Assembly: GCF_032854445.1 (NCBI RefSeq)
Contig: NC_088295.1
Coordinates: forward strand, 60,369,249-60,433,248
Direction of reading: 5' to 3'
Length of the DNA stretch: 64,000 nucleotides
DNA from: Liolophura sinensis
Lineage: Eukaryota; Mollusca; Polyplacophora; Chitonida; Chitonidae
Positions 1 through 10,839 of this stretch are shown piece by piece; positions within the stretch are counted from its first letter, which is position 1, and each line of letters starts with the position of its first letter. The position numbers were made by a program, and so were the translations under genes. The notes below the pieces were generated by a model. It was given only the letters and a program-made list of their open reading frames with translations. It was not told the DNA's origin and searched no databases.

Positions 1-1285
1 TATTTCCCTGATTGTGAGTATCTTAATCTGGTATTTCCCAGATTGTGAGTATCTTAGTCTGGTATTTCCTAGATTGTGAGTATCTTAGTCTGGTGTTTCT
101 CAGATTGTGAATATCTTAGCCTGGTATTTCTCAGATTGTGAGTATCTTAGTCTGGTATTTCTCAGATTGTGAATATCTTAGTCTGGTATTTCCCAGATTG
201 TGAATATCTTAGCCTGGTATTTCTCAGATTGTGAGTTTCTTAGTCTGGTACTTCCCTGAGTGTGAGTATCTTAGTCTGGTATTTCCCAGATTTTGAGTAT
301 CATAGTCTGGTATTTCCTAGATTGTGAGTATCTTAGTCTGGTGTTTCTCAGATTGTGAATATCTTAGTCTGGTATTTCCCAGATTGTGAATATCTTAGCC
401 TGGTATTTCTCAGATTGTGAGTTTCTTAGTCTGGTATTTCCCTGAGTGTGAGTATCTTAGTCTGGTATTTCCCAGATTGTGAGTATCATAGTCTGGTATT
501 TCCTAGATTGTGAGTATCTTAGTCTGGTGTTTCTCAGATTGTGAATATCTTAGTCTGGTATTTCCCTGATTGTGAGTATCTTAATCTGGTATTTCCCAGA
601 TTGTGAGTATCTTAGTCTGGTATTTCCTAGATTGTGAGTATCTTAGTCTGGTGTTTCTCAGATTGTGAGTATCTTAGTCTGGTATTTCCCAGATTGTGAG
701 TATCTTAGTCTGGTATTTCTCAGATTGTGAGTTTCTTAGTCTGGTATTTCCCTGAGTGTGAGTATCTTAGTCTGGTATTTCCCAGATTGTGAGTATCATA
801 GTCTGGTATTTCCTAGATTGTGAGTATCTTAGTCTGGTGTTTCTCAGATTGTGAGTATCTTAGTCTGGTATTTCCCAGATTGTGAGTATCTTAGTCTGGT
901 ATTTCCTAGATTGTGAGTATCTTAGTCTGGTATTTCCTAGACTGTGTTTTTCCCAGATTGTGAGTATCTTAGTCTGGTATTTCTCAGATTGTGAATATCT
1001 TAGTCTGGTATTTCTCAGATTGTGAGTATCTTAGTCTGGTATTTCTCAGATTGTGAATATCTTAGTCTGGTATTTCCCAGATTGTGAATATCTTAGCCTG
1101 GTATTTCTCAGATTGTGAGTTTCTTAGTCTGGTATTTCCCTGAGTGTGAGTATCTTAGTCTGGTATTTCCCAGATTGTGAGTATCATAGTCTGGTATTTC
1201 CTAGATTGTGAGTATCTTAGTCTGGTGTTTCTCAGATTGTGAATATCTTAGCCTGGTATTTTCCAGATTGTGAGTATATACTTTC
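1..1285. repeat. 31-bp tandem satellite array, open at left window edge
   Basis: About 41 head-to-tail units of the form GAGTATCTTAGTCTGGTATT plus TCCCAGATTGT. Variant units (GAGTTTC, GAGTATCATAG, GAATATC) recur in a fixed order. The GAGTTTCT variant is at about 233, 419, 729 and 1117; the first two intervals are 6 and 10 units exactly, so segments of several units were copied together. One unit near 940-960 is broken. The array runs off the left edge and ends near 1285 in unique sequence leading to the family-1 gene a promoter. Confidence 0.95.
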
Positions 1286-1444
1286 CGTCTGAGTAATTTG
1301 TTTAATCTAAACTGTCCTCCCGAAGTCATTTACCAGCGTCACTGAATAACGCTAATACTTTGTTAACCTAATGTTTATGAGATGCATGAGATTTCGTTAC
1401 GATGGTCACAGGTTTTACTGTCATGATGTTGTACGCACCATGTC

Positions 1445-1547
1445 TATAAAAGATAGAAAATTTGGCCTTTGTTACCAGGCCATGTTTCAGACATCCACCA
1501 GACAACAACCTCTTGAAATCTAATCTTCTACAAGAAATCTTGTTCAT
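1445..1547 (+). promoter_or_regulatory. TATA box and non-coding exon 1 of family-1 gene a
   Basis: TATAAAA at 1445-1451 is followed by a short segment ending in a donor-like GTAAGG at 1548. This stretch aligns with 9150-9310 upstream of family-1 gene b: both have TTAACCTAAT.TTTATG, then TATAAAA, then a GCTACCAG/GTTACCAG-like block and CTTCTACAA. The matching acceptor is at 2596. Transcription start is inferred at about 1475. The donor could instead be GTATCA at 1553. The shared TATA and flanks are seen; the exon is inferred. Confidence 0.6.
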
Positions 1548-1886
1548 GTAAGGTATCATTTTTAGATGCCACGAACTGATCTATTTGAAGACATTTCCGA
1601 ACGAAATGCAATGTCACATTTTGTGATGACTTTCAATCACCTTATAACTTTTGTATGATTGACATTTTCCCGCCAGTTTAAGAGAACTCCAATCGACTGA
1701 AGATTTCTAAATCTTTACGCATTCCTTATAATGCCTTAAATGTATGCACTTTGTTTTCTTTTTAAATTTCAAAAAAAAAATTTGCAGAGAAGCTCACTTG
1801 ATGATTTCTTGTATTATTCTCTTGCCGTAGATTTTTATATGATGTCTGATACATATATACGGAGCGGGGTTCCACTAAAGCAACTA

Positions 1887-2072
1887 AACCTACAAATATG
1901 TCGACATAAGGACGCCCACCAATGTGATATGGGTGAAGTAATGTCGTAAACCTACAAATATGTCGACATAAGGACGCCCACCAATGTGATATGGGTGAAG
2001 TAATGTCGTAAACCTACGAATATGTCGACATAAAGACGCCCAACAATGTGATATAACTGAAGTAATGTCGAA
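1887..2072. repeat. 62-bp tandem repeat, three copies
   Basis: Three head-to-tail copies start at 1887, 1949 and 2011, each containing CTACAAATATGTCGACATAA and GGACGCCCACCAATGTGATA. The third copy has diverged. It lies within the proposed intron of family-1 gene a. Confidence 0.95.
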
Positions 2073-2211
2073 AGCTTTCTCAAACTGCAAATTGACATAG
2101 CAATTTGCATACGCCTTCACGATAGCGCCATGCCATTTTATTTATTCATGCTGCCATCTTTGAGGATATAGGAAATATCATGTTAGCTTTATAATTTATC
2201 AGTTTATAATT

Positions 2212-2350
2212 GATTTATTTATTTGATAGGTGTTTTACGCCGTACTCAAGAATATTTCACCTATGCGACAGCGGCCAGCATTATGGTGGGAGGAAGCCGG
2301 GCAGAGCCACGACCATCCGCAGGTTGCTGCAAGACCTTCCCACTTACTAT
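2212..2350 (-). mobile_element. Partial tRNA-derived SINE, SINE-1 family
   Basis: Reverse-complement tail of the commonest SINE: TTTGATAGGTGTTTTACGCC, CTCAAGAATATTTCAC, GCGGCCAGCATTATGGTGGG and CGACCATCCGCAGG in the usual order. The tRNA-like head is missing, so this copy is truncated. It lies in the intron of family-1 gene a. Confidence 0.85.
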
Positions 2351-2621
2351 CAGTTTATAGTACAGCTGACGAGGAAAAAGTCTTCGCAAATATCTACATC
2401 TTATGGCTATAGAGTATCTTAAAACCGTCAATTGTACTCTGCCGACCGTTACTCAGTTATTTTTGCACTGCAGTCCAAATAAATATGTTTTTATTACATA
2501 TCGAATCGTTCTTTCTGTAATTTTGGAATGATAGAACTTTTTTATAATAAGAGGTAGAAGTCACTTGACTTTATGTTTGCTGCGGGGTATTTACAGATCT
2601 GCAAATCTCCCAACCTTCAAG

Positions 2622-2843
2622 ATGAAAACAACTTTCATTCTGTGCGCAGTCTTCCTCGTGTGTTTACTGCTAACTTCAGAGACGCACGGAAGAGGCGATA
2701 ACGGAGGGGATAACGGAGGAGGGGATAACGGAGGAGGGGATAACGGAGGACGGGATAACGGAGGAGGGGATAACGGAGGAGGGGATAACGGAGGAGGGGA
2801 CAATGGAAGAGACAGTGATGAAGATAGTGGAGGAGATAGATAG
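2622..2843 (+). CDS. Family-1 gene a: small secreted Gly/Asn/Asp-repeat protein
   Basis: Predicted 73-residue protein, probably secreted. Residues 1 to about 20 (MKTTFILCAVFLVCLLLTSE) form a clear signal peptide with a hydrophobic core, followed by HGRG. Residues 25 to about 62 are imperfect repeats of GGGDN, and the end is acidic (DSDEDSGGDR). There are no cysteines after the signal peptide and no known catalytic domain. The start is chosen because this ATG follows a 3' splice site (TATTTACAG, exon from 2597) and matches the start of gene b (10840). An open frame extends upstream of this ATG without another ATG-led signal peptide. The frame is intact. A run of GGAGGGGATAAC units keeps the frame because unit lengths are multiples of three. 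A possible polyadenylation signal ATTAAA is near 3083. Function is unknown; composition suggests a structural extracellular product. Expression cannot be judged from sequence. Confidence 0.7.
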   Translation: MKTTFILCAVFLVCLLLTSETHGRGDNGGDNGGGDNGGGDNGGRDNGGGDNGGGDNGGGDNGRDSDEDSGGDR

Positions 2844-3400
2844 ACGAATTAAACAGAAGAACTTTTGACCAATCCAAGCCCTTCCATATTCCTAATATGA
2901 GCTCAATGATTTAAATTTCATTTTCTCGCTGGGAATATAATTCTGCACAATTCCACTATTTACATAATCTACTGTTATCGGTTTGCTCTCCAAACAGTTT
3001 TTGGTGATGCTTTTCAATTTCTCTAAAAATGTTTCTCTCAACATCTTTCCGAATCTGTTCACAATGATTTGAGATGAAAACGATTAAAAATTGTTAAGTG
3101 CTTAATACAGTTTTCGGCTTGGCTTGTGTCTGTACTTTGAATTGTTATTGTTTGAAAAGGTAATCACAGGTGAGAATATAAAAGGTAAAGGGCCACATCG
3201 TGGATTACCTAATAATTGTTACCATCGTTGCAGCTATTAACGTCAAGATTTGATTACTCAGTTATTCATTAATTAGACTAATTAGACATTAAATATCTGG
3301 AGAAAAGTGAAAAATATAACTTGCTTATACAGAGGGACCCTTTGAGGAAATCTGCGCAGCTAAGTTTCTTAATTTTCGAATTCTAGGGTCTTAGACTGGT
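2844..3400. other. 3' UTR and flank of family-1 gene a
   Basis: AT-rich sequence. Parts resemble the region after gene b (11101-11450), including GATGAAAACGATTAAAAATT near 3072 against AATGAAAACAATTAAATATT near 11349, which supports co-duplication of the 3' end. Nothing else is recognised. Confidence 0.5.
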
Positions 3401-3690
3401 AAAAACGTTGGTTTGATGACACGTCAGCCGACCGACTCCAGACCAGGAGTGGTATGAATGGGTGAATGATGAGGGTTGTCACTTCAGCCAGATTCGTGGC
3501 GGTGCATTGGTATGAGGAGGTAGAAGTGCAGCTCTGTCATGTTTGAACTGGCTTGCGGTCAGGGGGTTTGTCACGTAATTGGTAATGAGCCCAGGTTTAC
3601 TCCTGACAGTTCAGTTTCCTCACTCCATGCCTCACTGCTGTAATATATAAATTAAATACGAATAACGTTAAACACGGATTAAAACAATAT
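3400..3690 (+). repeat. Possible degenerate SINE-like dispersed repeat
   Basis: A moderately GC-rich block (GACTGGTAAAAACGTTGG to CTCACTGCTGTAATATATAA) ends in an AT-rich tail with AATACGAATAACGTTAAACA, reminiscent of the SINE tails elsewhere in the window. No second copy was found here, so the assignment is weak. Confidence 0.3.
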
Positions 3691-4690
3691 ACTTGTATAA
3701 AAAGGTGAAATATCACACGTTAAAGGAATATTTCATACCGTATAATAACACTTTCAAAATTACCTTGGATTTTAACCAACCCCGTGTATTCGTGCTTGTT
3801 TTCCGCTGATCATGTCGGTTGGCATGACATGACATGTAAGTTTGCATAATTGCTGTCAGCTCTGATCATAAATGTAAGTATACAGTAGATCTAGAATGAC
3901 ATTACAGTACTTATCAAGAGTCCATGATGGAATAGAGTAAGCCCGATGGTCGTTTCAAACTATTTTTTTTGGAGGAACTATTTCTTGCTAATCAAGCTTA
4001 ATATCGTTCAGTGATACTTAATAATGCAAGCTGCAACTTATTCAACGCATATAGTTTGGGAGCTAGCAGAGGTTTATCGGTCATGTCGCGTACGAAAGAT
4101 TTGATTCTTTAAACATACAGAACCGTGTGTGAAAATGCCAAAATGGTGATTCTTAAGTGCGGCAGCCGTGAGCAGCCCTCTAGGGGTGGGGTGGAAAGTA
4201 ACTAATTTTGTCCGTCACGACTGCGTACGAGGATTGAACTCATAGTATACATTCCACATGAGAACCTGCTCACTAAAAGCCAATTCTTAAGTTCCCAGCT
4301 CATCCACTACATGTACGCCACTCAAGAACGGCCTAACTAACGCTAATTATGATTTTTATCGATGTGCAAAGTACATTTGACGGTCAAAAATAATGGCAGA
4401 CTTCTCAGTTTTTCTGTTCAGATTTTGTTTTAAAAAGTGACTTTTGAGCATGTGCCCGATTGAGTTATTGTGAAACACTCGATTTATACCTCGCTAGAAA
4501 ATAATTTCAGCCATTTCATCAAATCTGATCCATTCTTAAGCCAATCAGAACAAAGGATTAAAGACATTAAGAATCACCAGTTTATAATGATGATATTCTA
4601 TTGCAGCTTGTGGCACAAGTTCACCGGCATAAGTAACATTACCATCATTTGTCAGAAAAGCGTGAATGACGTGGTTCTTCAGTGGACTGG
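3690..4690. other. Unassigned AT-rich intergenic sequence
   Basis: No gene, repeat array or recognisable element was seen. A short open frame at 4470-4694 has no recognisable domain and no supporting context. Confidence 0.4.
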
Positions 4691-5062
4691 TTAATTATAT
4701 TAAAGTATTGACTCGTGTTCCAGTCAACGTGGCGCTGTTTAGTCTGCGGCTCTAATTTGTGGTGAATGTACGAGTTCAAATCCGGCCTTAGACAATAAAT
4801 CCCTGTCTCTGAATTCCTGTAGGCCTTGGTGACAATAAGCTGACGAGTTTCCATTTGGGCAGTCTAACACTCATTGAAGCTGTCTTGCATCCATATGGTG
4901 TGCATATCTGTATGCTGTCACATGTTCGAAAGTGTGTCAGTGACTTACCAAAAGTCGGGGATTTACCCCGGACACTCCGGTTTATGCCACCCATAAAATT
5001 GATAGCGATCATATACGTAAAAATTTATTGAGTATAGCGTTAAGAAACAATCAAATAATTAA
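4690..5062 (+). mobile_element. tRNA-derived SINE, SINE-4 family
   Basis: Contains a B-box-like GAGTTCAAATCCGG near 4768. The body reads GCTGTCTTGCATCC..TGGTGTGCATATCTGTATGC, then CTTACCAAAAGTCGGGG and GGACACTCCGGTTTATGCCA, and ends with AAAATTTATTGAGTATAGCGTTAA and an AAT-rich tail. The same body is found at 36190-36535. Its tail is a diverged form of the SINE-1 tail (TGAAATATTCTTGAGTACGGCG). Confidence 0.75.
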
Positions 5063-5149
5063 ATCAATTAATGAATAAATAAACAAATAAAGAAAAAAGT
5101 CACGACATCGGTAAAAGGCTTTAGACGTCATAGGTAAATATGGACTGTA

Positions 5150-6670
5150 ATATTCATGCAAGCCTGCAAACATTCTCTGTGGTATACATATAAGCCTGGT
5201 GACATGAGTTGTGGTATACATGTAAGCCGGCTGACATGTGCTGTAATATACATGTAAGTCTGGTGACATGGGCTGTGGAATACATATAAGCCTGGTGACA
5301 TGAGTTGTGGTATACATGTAAGCCGGCTGACATGTGCTGTAATATACATGTAAGTCTGGTGACATGGGCTGTGGTATACATATAAGCCTGGTGACATGAG
5401 TTGTGGTATACATGTAAGCCGGCTGACATGTGCTGTAATATACATGTAAGTCTGGTGACATGGGCTGTGGTATACATATAAGCCTGGTGACATGAGTTGT
5501 GGTATACATGTAAGCCGGCTGACATGTGCTGTAATATACATGTAAGTCTGGTGACATGGGCTGTGGTATACATATAAGCCTGGTGACATGAGTTGTGGTG
5601 TACATATAAGCCGGCTGACATGTGCTGTAATATACATGTAAGTCTGGTGACATGGGCTGTGGAATACATATAAGCCTGGTGACATGAGTTGTGGTGTACA
5701 TATAAGCCGGCTGACATGTGCTGTAATATACATGTAAGTCTGGTGACATGGGCTGTGGTATACATATAAGCCTGGTGACATGGGCTGTGGTATACATATA
5801 AGCCAGGTGACATGGCCTGTGGAATACACGTAAGCCTGTTGACATGGCCTGTGGAATACACGTAAGCCTGTTGACATGGCCTGTGGAATACACGTAAGCC
5901 TGCTGACATGTGCTGTGATATACACGTAAACCTGCTGACATGGCTTGCGGTATATATGTAAGCCTGCAGACATAGCCTATGGTATACATGTAAGTCTGTT
6001 GACATGAGCTACGGTATACATGTAAGGCTGATGACATGGGCTGTGGTATACATGCAAGCCTGCAGACATGGCCTGTGGTATACACGTAAGCCTGCAGACA
6101 TGGCCTGTGGTATACATGTAATCCTGTAAACATGGGCTGTGGTATACATGTAGGCTAGCAGATATGGCCTGTGGCATACATGTAGGCCTGTGGTGTGCAC
6201 ATAAGCCTGTAAACATGGGGTGTGGTATATATGTAAGGCTGATGACATGGGCTGTGGTATACACATAAGCCTGTAAACATGAACTGTGGAATACATGTAA
6301 GCCTGTAGACATGGACTGTGGTATACACATGAACCTGTAAACATGGACTGTGGAATACATGTAAGCCTGCAGACATAGCCTATGGTATACATGTAAGGCT
6401 GATGACATGGGCTGTGGTATACATGTAAGCCTGGAAACATGGGCTGTGGTATACATGTAGGCCTGTAGACATGAGCTGTGGTATAGGTGCAGGCCTGTAG
6501 ACATGACCTGTGGTATACATGTAGGCCTGTAGACATGAGTTGTGGTATAGGTGCAGGCCTGTAGACATGACCTGTGGTATACATGCAGGCCTGTAGACAT
6601 GAGCTGTGGTATAGATGCAGGCCTGTAGACATGGCCTGTGCTATACATACAGGCCTGTAGACATGAGCTG
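5150..6670. repeat. 32-bp tandem satellite with a 96-bp higher-order unit
   Basis: About 47 units of 32 bp with core AAGCCTGTAGACATGGGCTG plus TGGTATACATGT. Between about 5190 and 5780 a three-unit block of exactly 96 bp is repeated: CTGACATGTGCTGTAATATA occurs at 5231, 5327, 5423, 5519, 5615 and 5711. The right part (5800-6670) is more varied. Because 96 is divisible by 3 and the units lack stop codons on the minus strand, long minus-strand frames are open in all three phases. These are read as repeat artefacts. Confidence 0.95.
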
Positions 6671-6769
6671 AAGCATAAACCTAGAGAGTCAGCAGTATCA
6701 GTATGCGGACATCGTCTTTATCATCTTTGGTATAAACCTTGGCGCTTCATATGCCTGATGAAATTAACC

Positions 6770-7400
6770 GAAACTGAGCGACTCGGGCATTTTTATAAAA
6801 ATGGGGCGTCCTCGCATCCCTCCACATTTTCTTATTCTAGAAAATTCCACCAGTCTATATAAGACCTATGAAAGCAGGTCAAAGGAGGAGAAAGGAGAAT
6901 TATTGAGAGTTTTGGATGCTTTCGCTGTGTGTTACTTTAGTACGCCTTTTGTGCTGAATTTTGGTGTCTTTATAGCCTCTGGCTTTGTTATATCATATCT
7001 CCACCGAGCACTTGTTCAGTCTGGACTTGTATATTTAATTTGTGCCCTTGTGTACACAGTGCTTATTAGTACACGGGCCCTGTCTGTGGAATTTTGTGTA
7101 TATTCCGTCATACACCCAGTTATACTGTGGATTTTTCCTCTTATTTGTGCATTTATGCCTTTATGGTTTTCCGCATTGTGGAATATATGCGTCCGTTTGG
7201 ACTTGACACCATTGTACATGTAATTACATTAGTATTTGTATAGATACTGCTATCCTTTCTTGTTAAACTTAAGTACTTTAGTATTTGTAAAAGTCTTGTT
7301 ATCTGTTCTTGTTAAACATAATAAATTGTTGTAAAATAAAATCTGCTGGTTTTGGTTACTTTTTTGTGCGGCTAAACTGTCGTGTATTTCGAACAAACCA
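6770..7400 (+). mobile_element. Possible LTR-like or unclassified element with TATA and polyA signals
   Basis: A TATA-like CTATATAAG near 6856 is followed by a T-rich region with an uninterrupted 140-codon frame (6801-7223; hydrophobic, no recognised domain), then AATAAA near 7318 and 7336. A compact promoter-plus-polyA layout without a sensible protein fits a solitary LTR. I could not define TG/CA ends or a target-site duplication, and no second copy is in the window. Confidence 0.25.
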
Positions 7401-7539
7401 TCTCTTTATAATACAGACAGTTTGGGTCGTAACAAATGTTTAGTCATCGCTGTATAACAACATTCGATTCAAAGCTCAACCTTTTCGACTGAATTTTCAT
7501 ATTGGAAAACTTGATATTAAAGGTTTCCATTGATACAGA

Positions 7540-8127
7540 GCACAAAAATTAATCGTTTCAAGTTGATTTTAATATTACAAATTGTGAGGAAAAGAGGCTT
7601 CGATCATTCTGGTATGTGCACATACAACACAAAGGTTTCATCTGGATTTTGTATAGTGTGAGAATAAAGGCTTACATCATACCGGTGTATACACATACGA
7701 AACAGGGATCAATCGTTTCAAGTTGATTTGTATATTAGAAGACTGGACAGTGTAAGAATAAAGTCTCTCAGTCATCCACGCATTTAAACGTTCTACTCAC
7801 GGCTCAGCCTATTCCACTCGATTGTAAGACGTAAGATGTATCCCAGTCACCCATGCATTAACATGTTCATGGCTCAGTATGTTTCACTGGATTGATATAT
7901 AAGATGTCTCTCAGTCATCCAGGCATTAACTCGTTCGAATCAAGGTTCAGTCTGTTTCATTCGATTGGTATATACGACGTCTCTCAGTCATCCAGGCATT
8001 AACACGTTCGTCTCAAGGCTCGATCTATTTCACTCGATTGGTATATTATGTGTCTTTCAGTCACCCATGCATTTATACGTTCGACTCAAGGCTCGGCCTA
8101 TTCAACACGATTTGTACATAAGATGCT
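7540..8127. repeat. Tandem repeats: degenerate repeat, then about 72-bp units
   Basis: From 7760 to 8127, five units of 69-77 bp contain TCTCAGTCATCCAGGCATTA, ACGTTCGACTCAAGGCTC and TTTCACTCGATTGGTATATA. The left part (7540-7760) repeats TCGTTTCAAGTTGATTT and GTGAGAATAAAG at longer spacing and appears older. The array abuts a SINE fragment on the right. Confidence 0.85.
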
Positions 8128-8275
8128 TGAACAAGTCGCCGGCAGACCCATCCACGTACGGCTGAAGAGGAGGCCAGCATGAACTAGGCTTGAACTCACA
8201 GCGACCGCATTGCTGATAGGCTCCGTGGTCATAGCGCCGCGTTGAAGTGCTCACATCCTCGAACACAGAGGCCCT
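8128..8275 (-). mobile_element. Partial SINE-1, head region
   Basis: Matches the tRNA-like half of SINE-1 in reverse complement: GAGGCCAGCATGAACTAGGC, TTGAACTCACAGCGACCGCA, a shortened CTCCGTGGTCATAGCGC, and ACAGAGGCCC at the end. The tail half is missing where it meets the tandem array. Confidence 0.75.
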
Positions 8276-8279
8276 CACT

Positions 8280-9150
8280 TTGTTTGTCAAGCAACTGGAC
8301 TGATTTCTCCGCGTCCAATAGAATTGACTATAGTCCTCTTTTAATACATATGGTGGTCCTCCTGGGGATAACCTATGACACACTGGATGATATTCCATGG
8401 ATACATTTATGTTAATCAGAATGGCTCTTTCCGGAAAGTAAAAGTTGCTCTTATGTGTAGGGTTAAAGAAAAAAAATTCATATTTTTCTCTCCGGATGGC
8501 CACTGAATTATTAAACAGTTCATATTTAAGGTTTTCTATAAATATTCGTGTCAATAAGAGCGGCTGAATCCTGATGTTATCCAAGTTATAGCGTGATCCA
8601 TATACAAAAACACTTCACAGAAAACCTTACCTTCTTCATAGAAATCTGTTGTTTTGAAACTTATCGAAAAAAACTGATGGAATTTCGTGATGTTTATGTC
8701 ATGCCAGACACTTCATAATATATACAGTCCCTTTTGTTCTATCATCTTTTGAACACCTAATAAATCTTACTCTAATCAGTTAATAAAGATTGGCCTTAAT
8801 TAGATGTATGTTACGTGCTACCAAATTGCTCTTCTGAACATCTCTTGGTGGTGATTTAAAACATTTCATTATTATGCATCCTCTGTAGGAAACCATGGCG
8901 TTCTAATTCACTGAAGCGTGAACCAAAATCCTAACATAATGAACATATTCTCAAAAAAGGTCGTAGAATAATTTTGTACGATATTCGCCTACAGGCATTA
9001 TGAATGAGAGAAAAGCATTGTTTCCAACCAAAGTCTGATATTTCTTTGTGAGGACTTACCTTCACCTTGAATGAGTTATATCATTTAATTATATAAAATC
9101 AGCACGAAAATAATAACCAATATTTTTTAAAGACATAGAGCACCTTATTA
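8280..9150. other. Unassigned intergenic sequence
   Basis: AT-rich. A 160-codon minus-strand frame (8102-8584) overlaps the SINE fragment, lacks a domain and is probably accidental. Nothing else is recognised. Confidence 0.4.
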
Positions 9151-9208
9151 ACCTAATATTTATGTCATCCGCGTGATTTCCTGACAATGTCCTACTGTAT
9201 ATTGCCTC

Positions 9209-9310
9209 TATAAAAGGTGGGAAATTTGACGCTGCTACCAGACGATACACCCGACTTTCACCCGACGACGACCCATTGAAGTTCTGTCTTCTACAAATTC
9301 CTTGTAAAAG
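9209..9310 (+). promoter_or_regulatory. TATA box and non-coding exon 1 of family-1 gene b
   Basis: TATAAAA at 9209-9215, then about 95 bp ending in TTGTAAAAG followed by GTAAGC at 9311, a strong 5' splice site. It aligns with 1445-1547 upstream of gene a. The partner acceptor is the TTTACAG ending at 10814, giving an intron of about 1.5 kb. Start of transcription is inferred at about 9240. Confidence 0.7.
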
Positions 9311-9527
9311 GTAAGCTCTAAAATATTCTTTTCTAAATGTGATATTTTTACTGCATTGTTTTTAAGCGCCATACTATAGAATTTTTCGCGTAATCTTTGC
9401 CCAGTTATATTGTCAAACTTTCCCGCTTGTGACGTGTCATATGAATGGAAGGCAAGTGGCCTCAAGCGAACGTTTTGTAACACTACACGAAAGAGAACAG
9501 ACCACTGTGTTTTGTCACCAAGGCCCA

Positions 9528-9775
9528 AGGCACATGAATGGATGAACTGACGTATCATGCGGAAGACACCAAGCATGATACCCCACCGAGGTACATTATA
9601 CTGACATCAGCCTGCCCCATTTCGTTAGTCTCACCTCGAAGTGATGAGCGCCATGCGAGGCAACAACAGGAACTACATGTCATTTTAAAGTCTTTCCTAT
9701 TATCCGACCCGGGTTTAATCCAGGTTTCTCGACTTCGAGGTGGACGCTCTAAACACTAGGCCACCGAAGGAGTAA
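9528..9775 (-). mobile_element. tRNA-derived SINE, SINE-2 family
   Basis: Same family as 12330-12595: CGGAAGACACCA.GCATGA, CACCGAGGTACATTATACTG, ATCCGACCCGGGTTTAATCC (B box in reverse complement) and GGACGCTCTAAACACTAGGC (A box in reverse complement). It sits in the intron of family-1 gene b. Confidence 0.8.
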
Positions 9776-9904
9776 CCTAGGAACATGTAATCACGGGACT
9801 ACAATATCGATTGTTTCCCCGCATCACTGGAAAGTGGGCAGTACTTCTCTCTTCAGCGTTACCTGCCTTATTTGCTATTTATGTAATATTTCTTACATAT
9901 TCCT

Positions 9905-10180
9905 TCCGGAAATGGTGTAACAGGTTCTTTACGAAATGGTGTAACAAGTTCTTTAGCAAATGATATAACAGGCTCTTTAGCAAATGATATAACAGGTTCT
10001 TTAGGAAATAGTGTAACAGGTTCTTTAGGAAATGATATAACAGGTTCTTTAGCAAATGGTGTAGCAGGTTCTTTAGCAAATGGTGTAGCAGGTTCTGAAG
10101 GAAATGGTGTAACAAGTTCTTTAGGAAATGGTGTAACAGGTTCTTAAGGAAATGGTGTAACAGATTCTTTGGGAAATGTG
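9905..10180. repeat. 24-bp tandem repeat
   Basis: About 11 units of the form AGGTTCTTTAGGAAATGG plus TGTAAC, with small variants. Since 24 is divisible by 3, a minus-strand frame of eight-residue repeats (LLHHLLKN type) stays open. This is read as a consequence of the repeat rather than a gene. Confidence 0.9.
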
Positions 10181-10439
10181 TCTTGCTATTATCGAATTGG
10201 AACGGACCTTCATGGTTGTTAATGAATGTCGGTCTTGACCACTAGATTCATAAAAACTCCTTGACTGAGAAGGGTACTGGACAAGCAATGTAACCGCTTG
10301 GTTTTCTAAAGGTTCCAATCTTGACATAAAGAAGAATAAACAGCACTTGTGCTCTTACAAGTGGAATGCCTTCATTGCGTCGTCCTCCACATCCTTAAAA
10401 ATTCAGAATGAGAAAGATCAAAATTTGGTTGTGTTTCCT

Positions 10440-10515
10440 TTACAGATTCTCGTCGTCATATGACTGAAAAATTGTTAAGTACGACGTTAAACCCTAAGCA
10501 CCCACTCACTTACCT
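10440..10515 (+). mobile_element. Tail fragment of SINE-3
   Basis: TCGTCGTCATATGACTGAAA, AATTGTTAAGTACGACGTTA and AACCCTAAGCACCCACTCAC are the reverse complement of the start of the copy at 14945-15300. Only the tail survives. Confidence 0.7.
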
Positions 10516-10839
10516 TTACAGGTTGAAATTTATTCTCATTCCAAGTTACTTTTTCCGTCGCTATTGTGTTACGTTACTGTCTAGTACATCTCAATCCAGT
10601 GATACAGCTAGCACTATGTCCATAACTGGGCGCGCATAGGGCTAGCAAACAAATATCATGACAAGATGACAGAACTAATGTTGAAGGCGACTTGAAATTA
10701 CTGTACAGGAAAACACAGATTAACCACCGTAATCGTATCTCTGTGGCAACTTATTTCTTTGGTGTAAAAACAAATGTGTCATTTTATTTCACCACTGGTT
10801 TTGTTTGTTTACAGATCGGCAATTCGTCCAATCGGCAAG

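Noticed and set aside
1-1285. CRISPR-like array
   Set aside because: Units are directly adjacent with no unique spacers, and the context is eukaryotic.
2591-2877. Minus-strand PPLSPPPLSPPP and RYPLLRYPLL frames
   Set aside because: Antisense of the family-1 gene a GGAGGGGATAAC repeats.
5051-6133. 360-codon minus-strand frame and two overlapping frames of 281-283 codons
   Set aside because: All three phases are open only because the 96-bp satellite lacks stops; there is no signal, splice site or codon bias to support a gene.
5977-6648. 223- and 207-codon minus-strand frames
   Set aside because: Continuation of the same satellite artefact.
8102-8584. 160-codon minus-strand frame
   Set aside because: Its N-terminal part has no domain and its end is a SINE-1 fragment; probably accidental.
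9879-10115. 78-codon LLHHLLKN repeat frame
   Set aside because: The 24-bp tandem repeat keeps a phase open; no start context or other gene signal.
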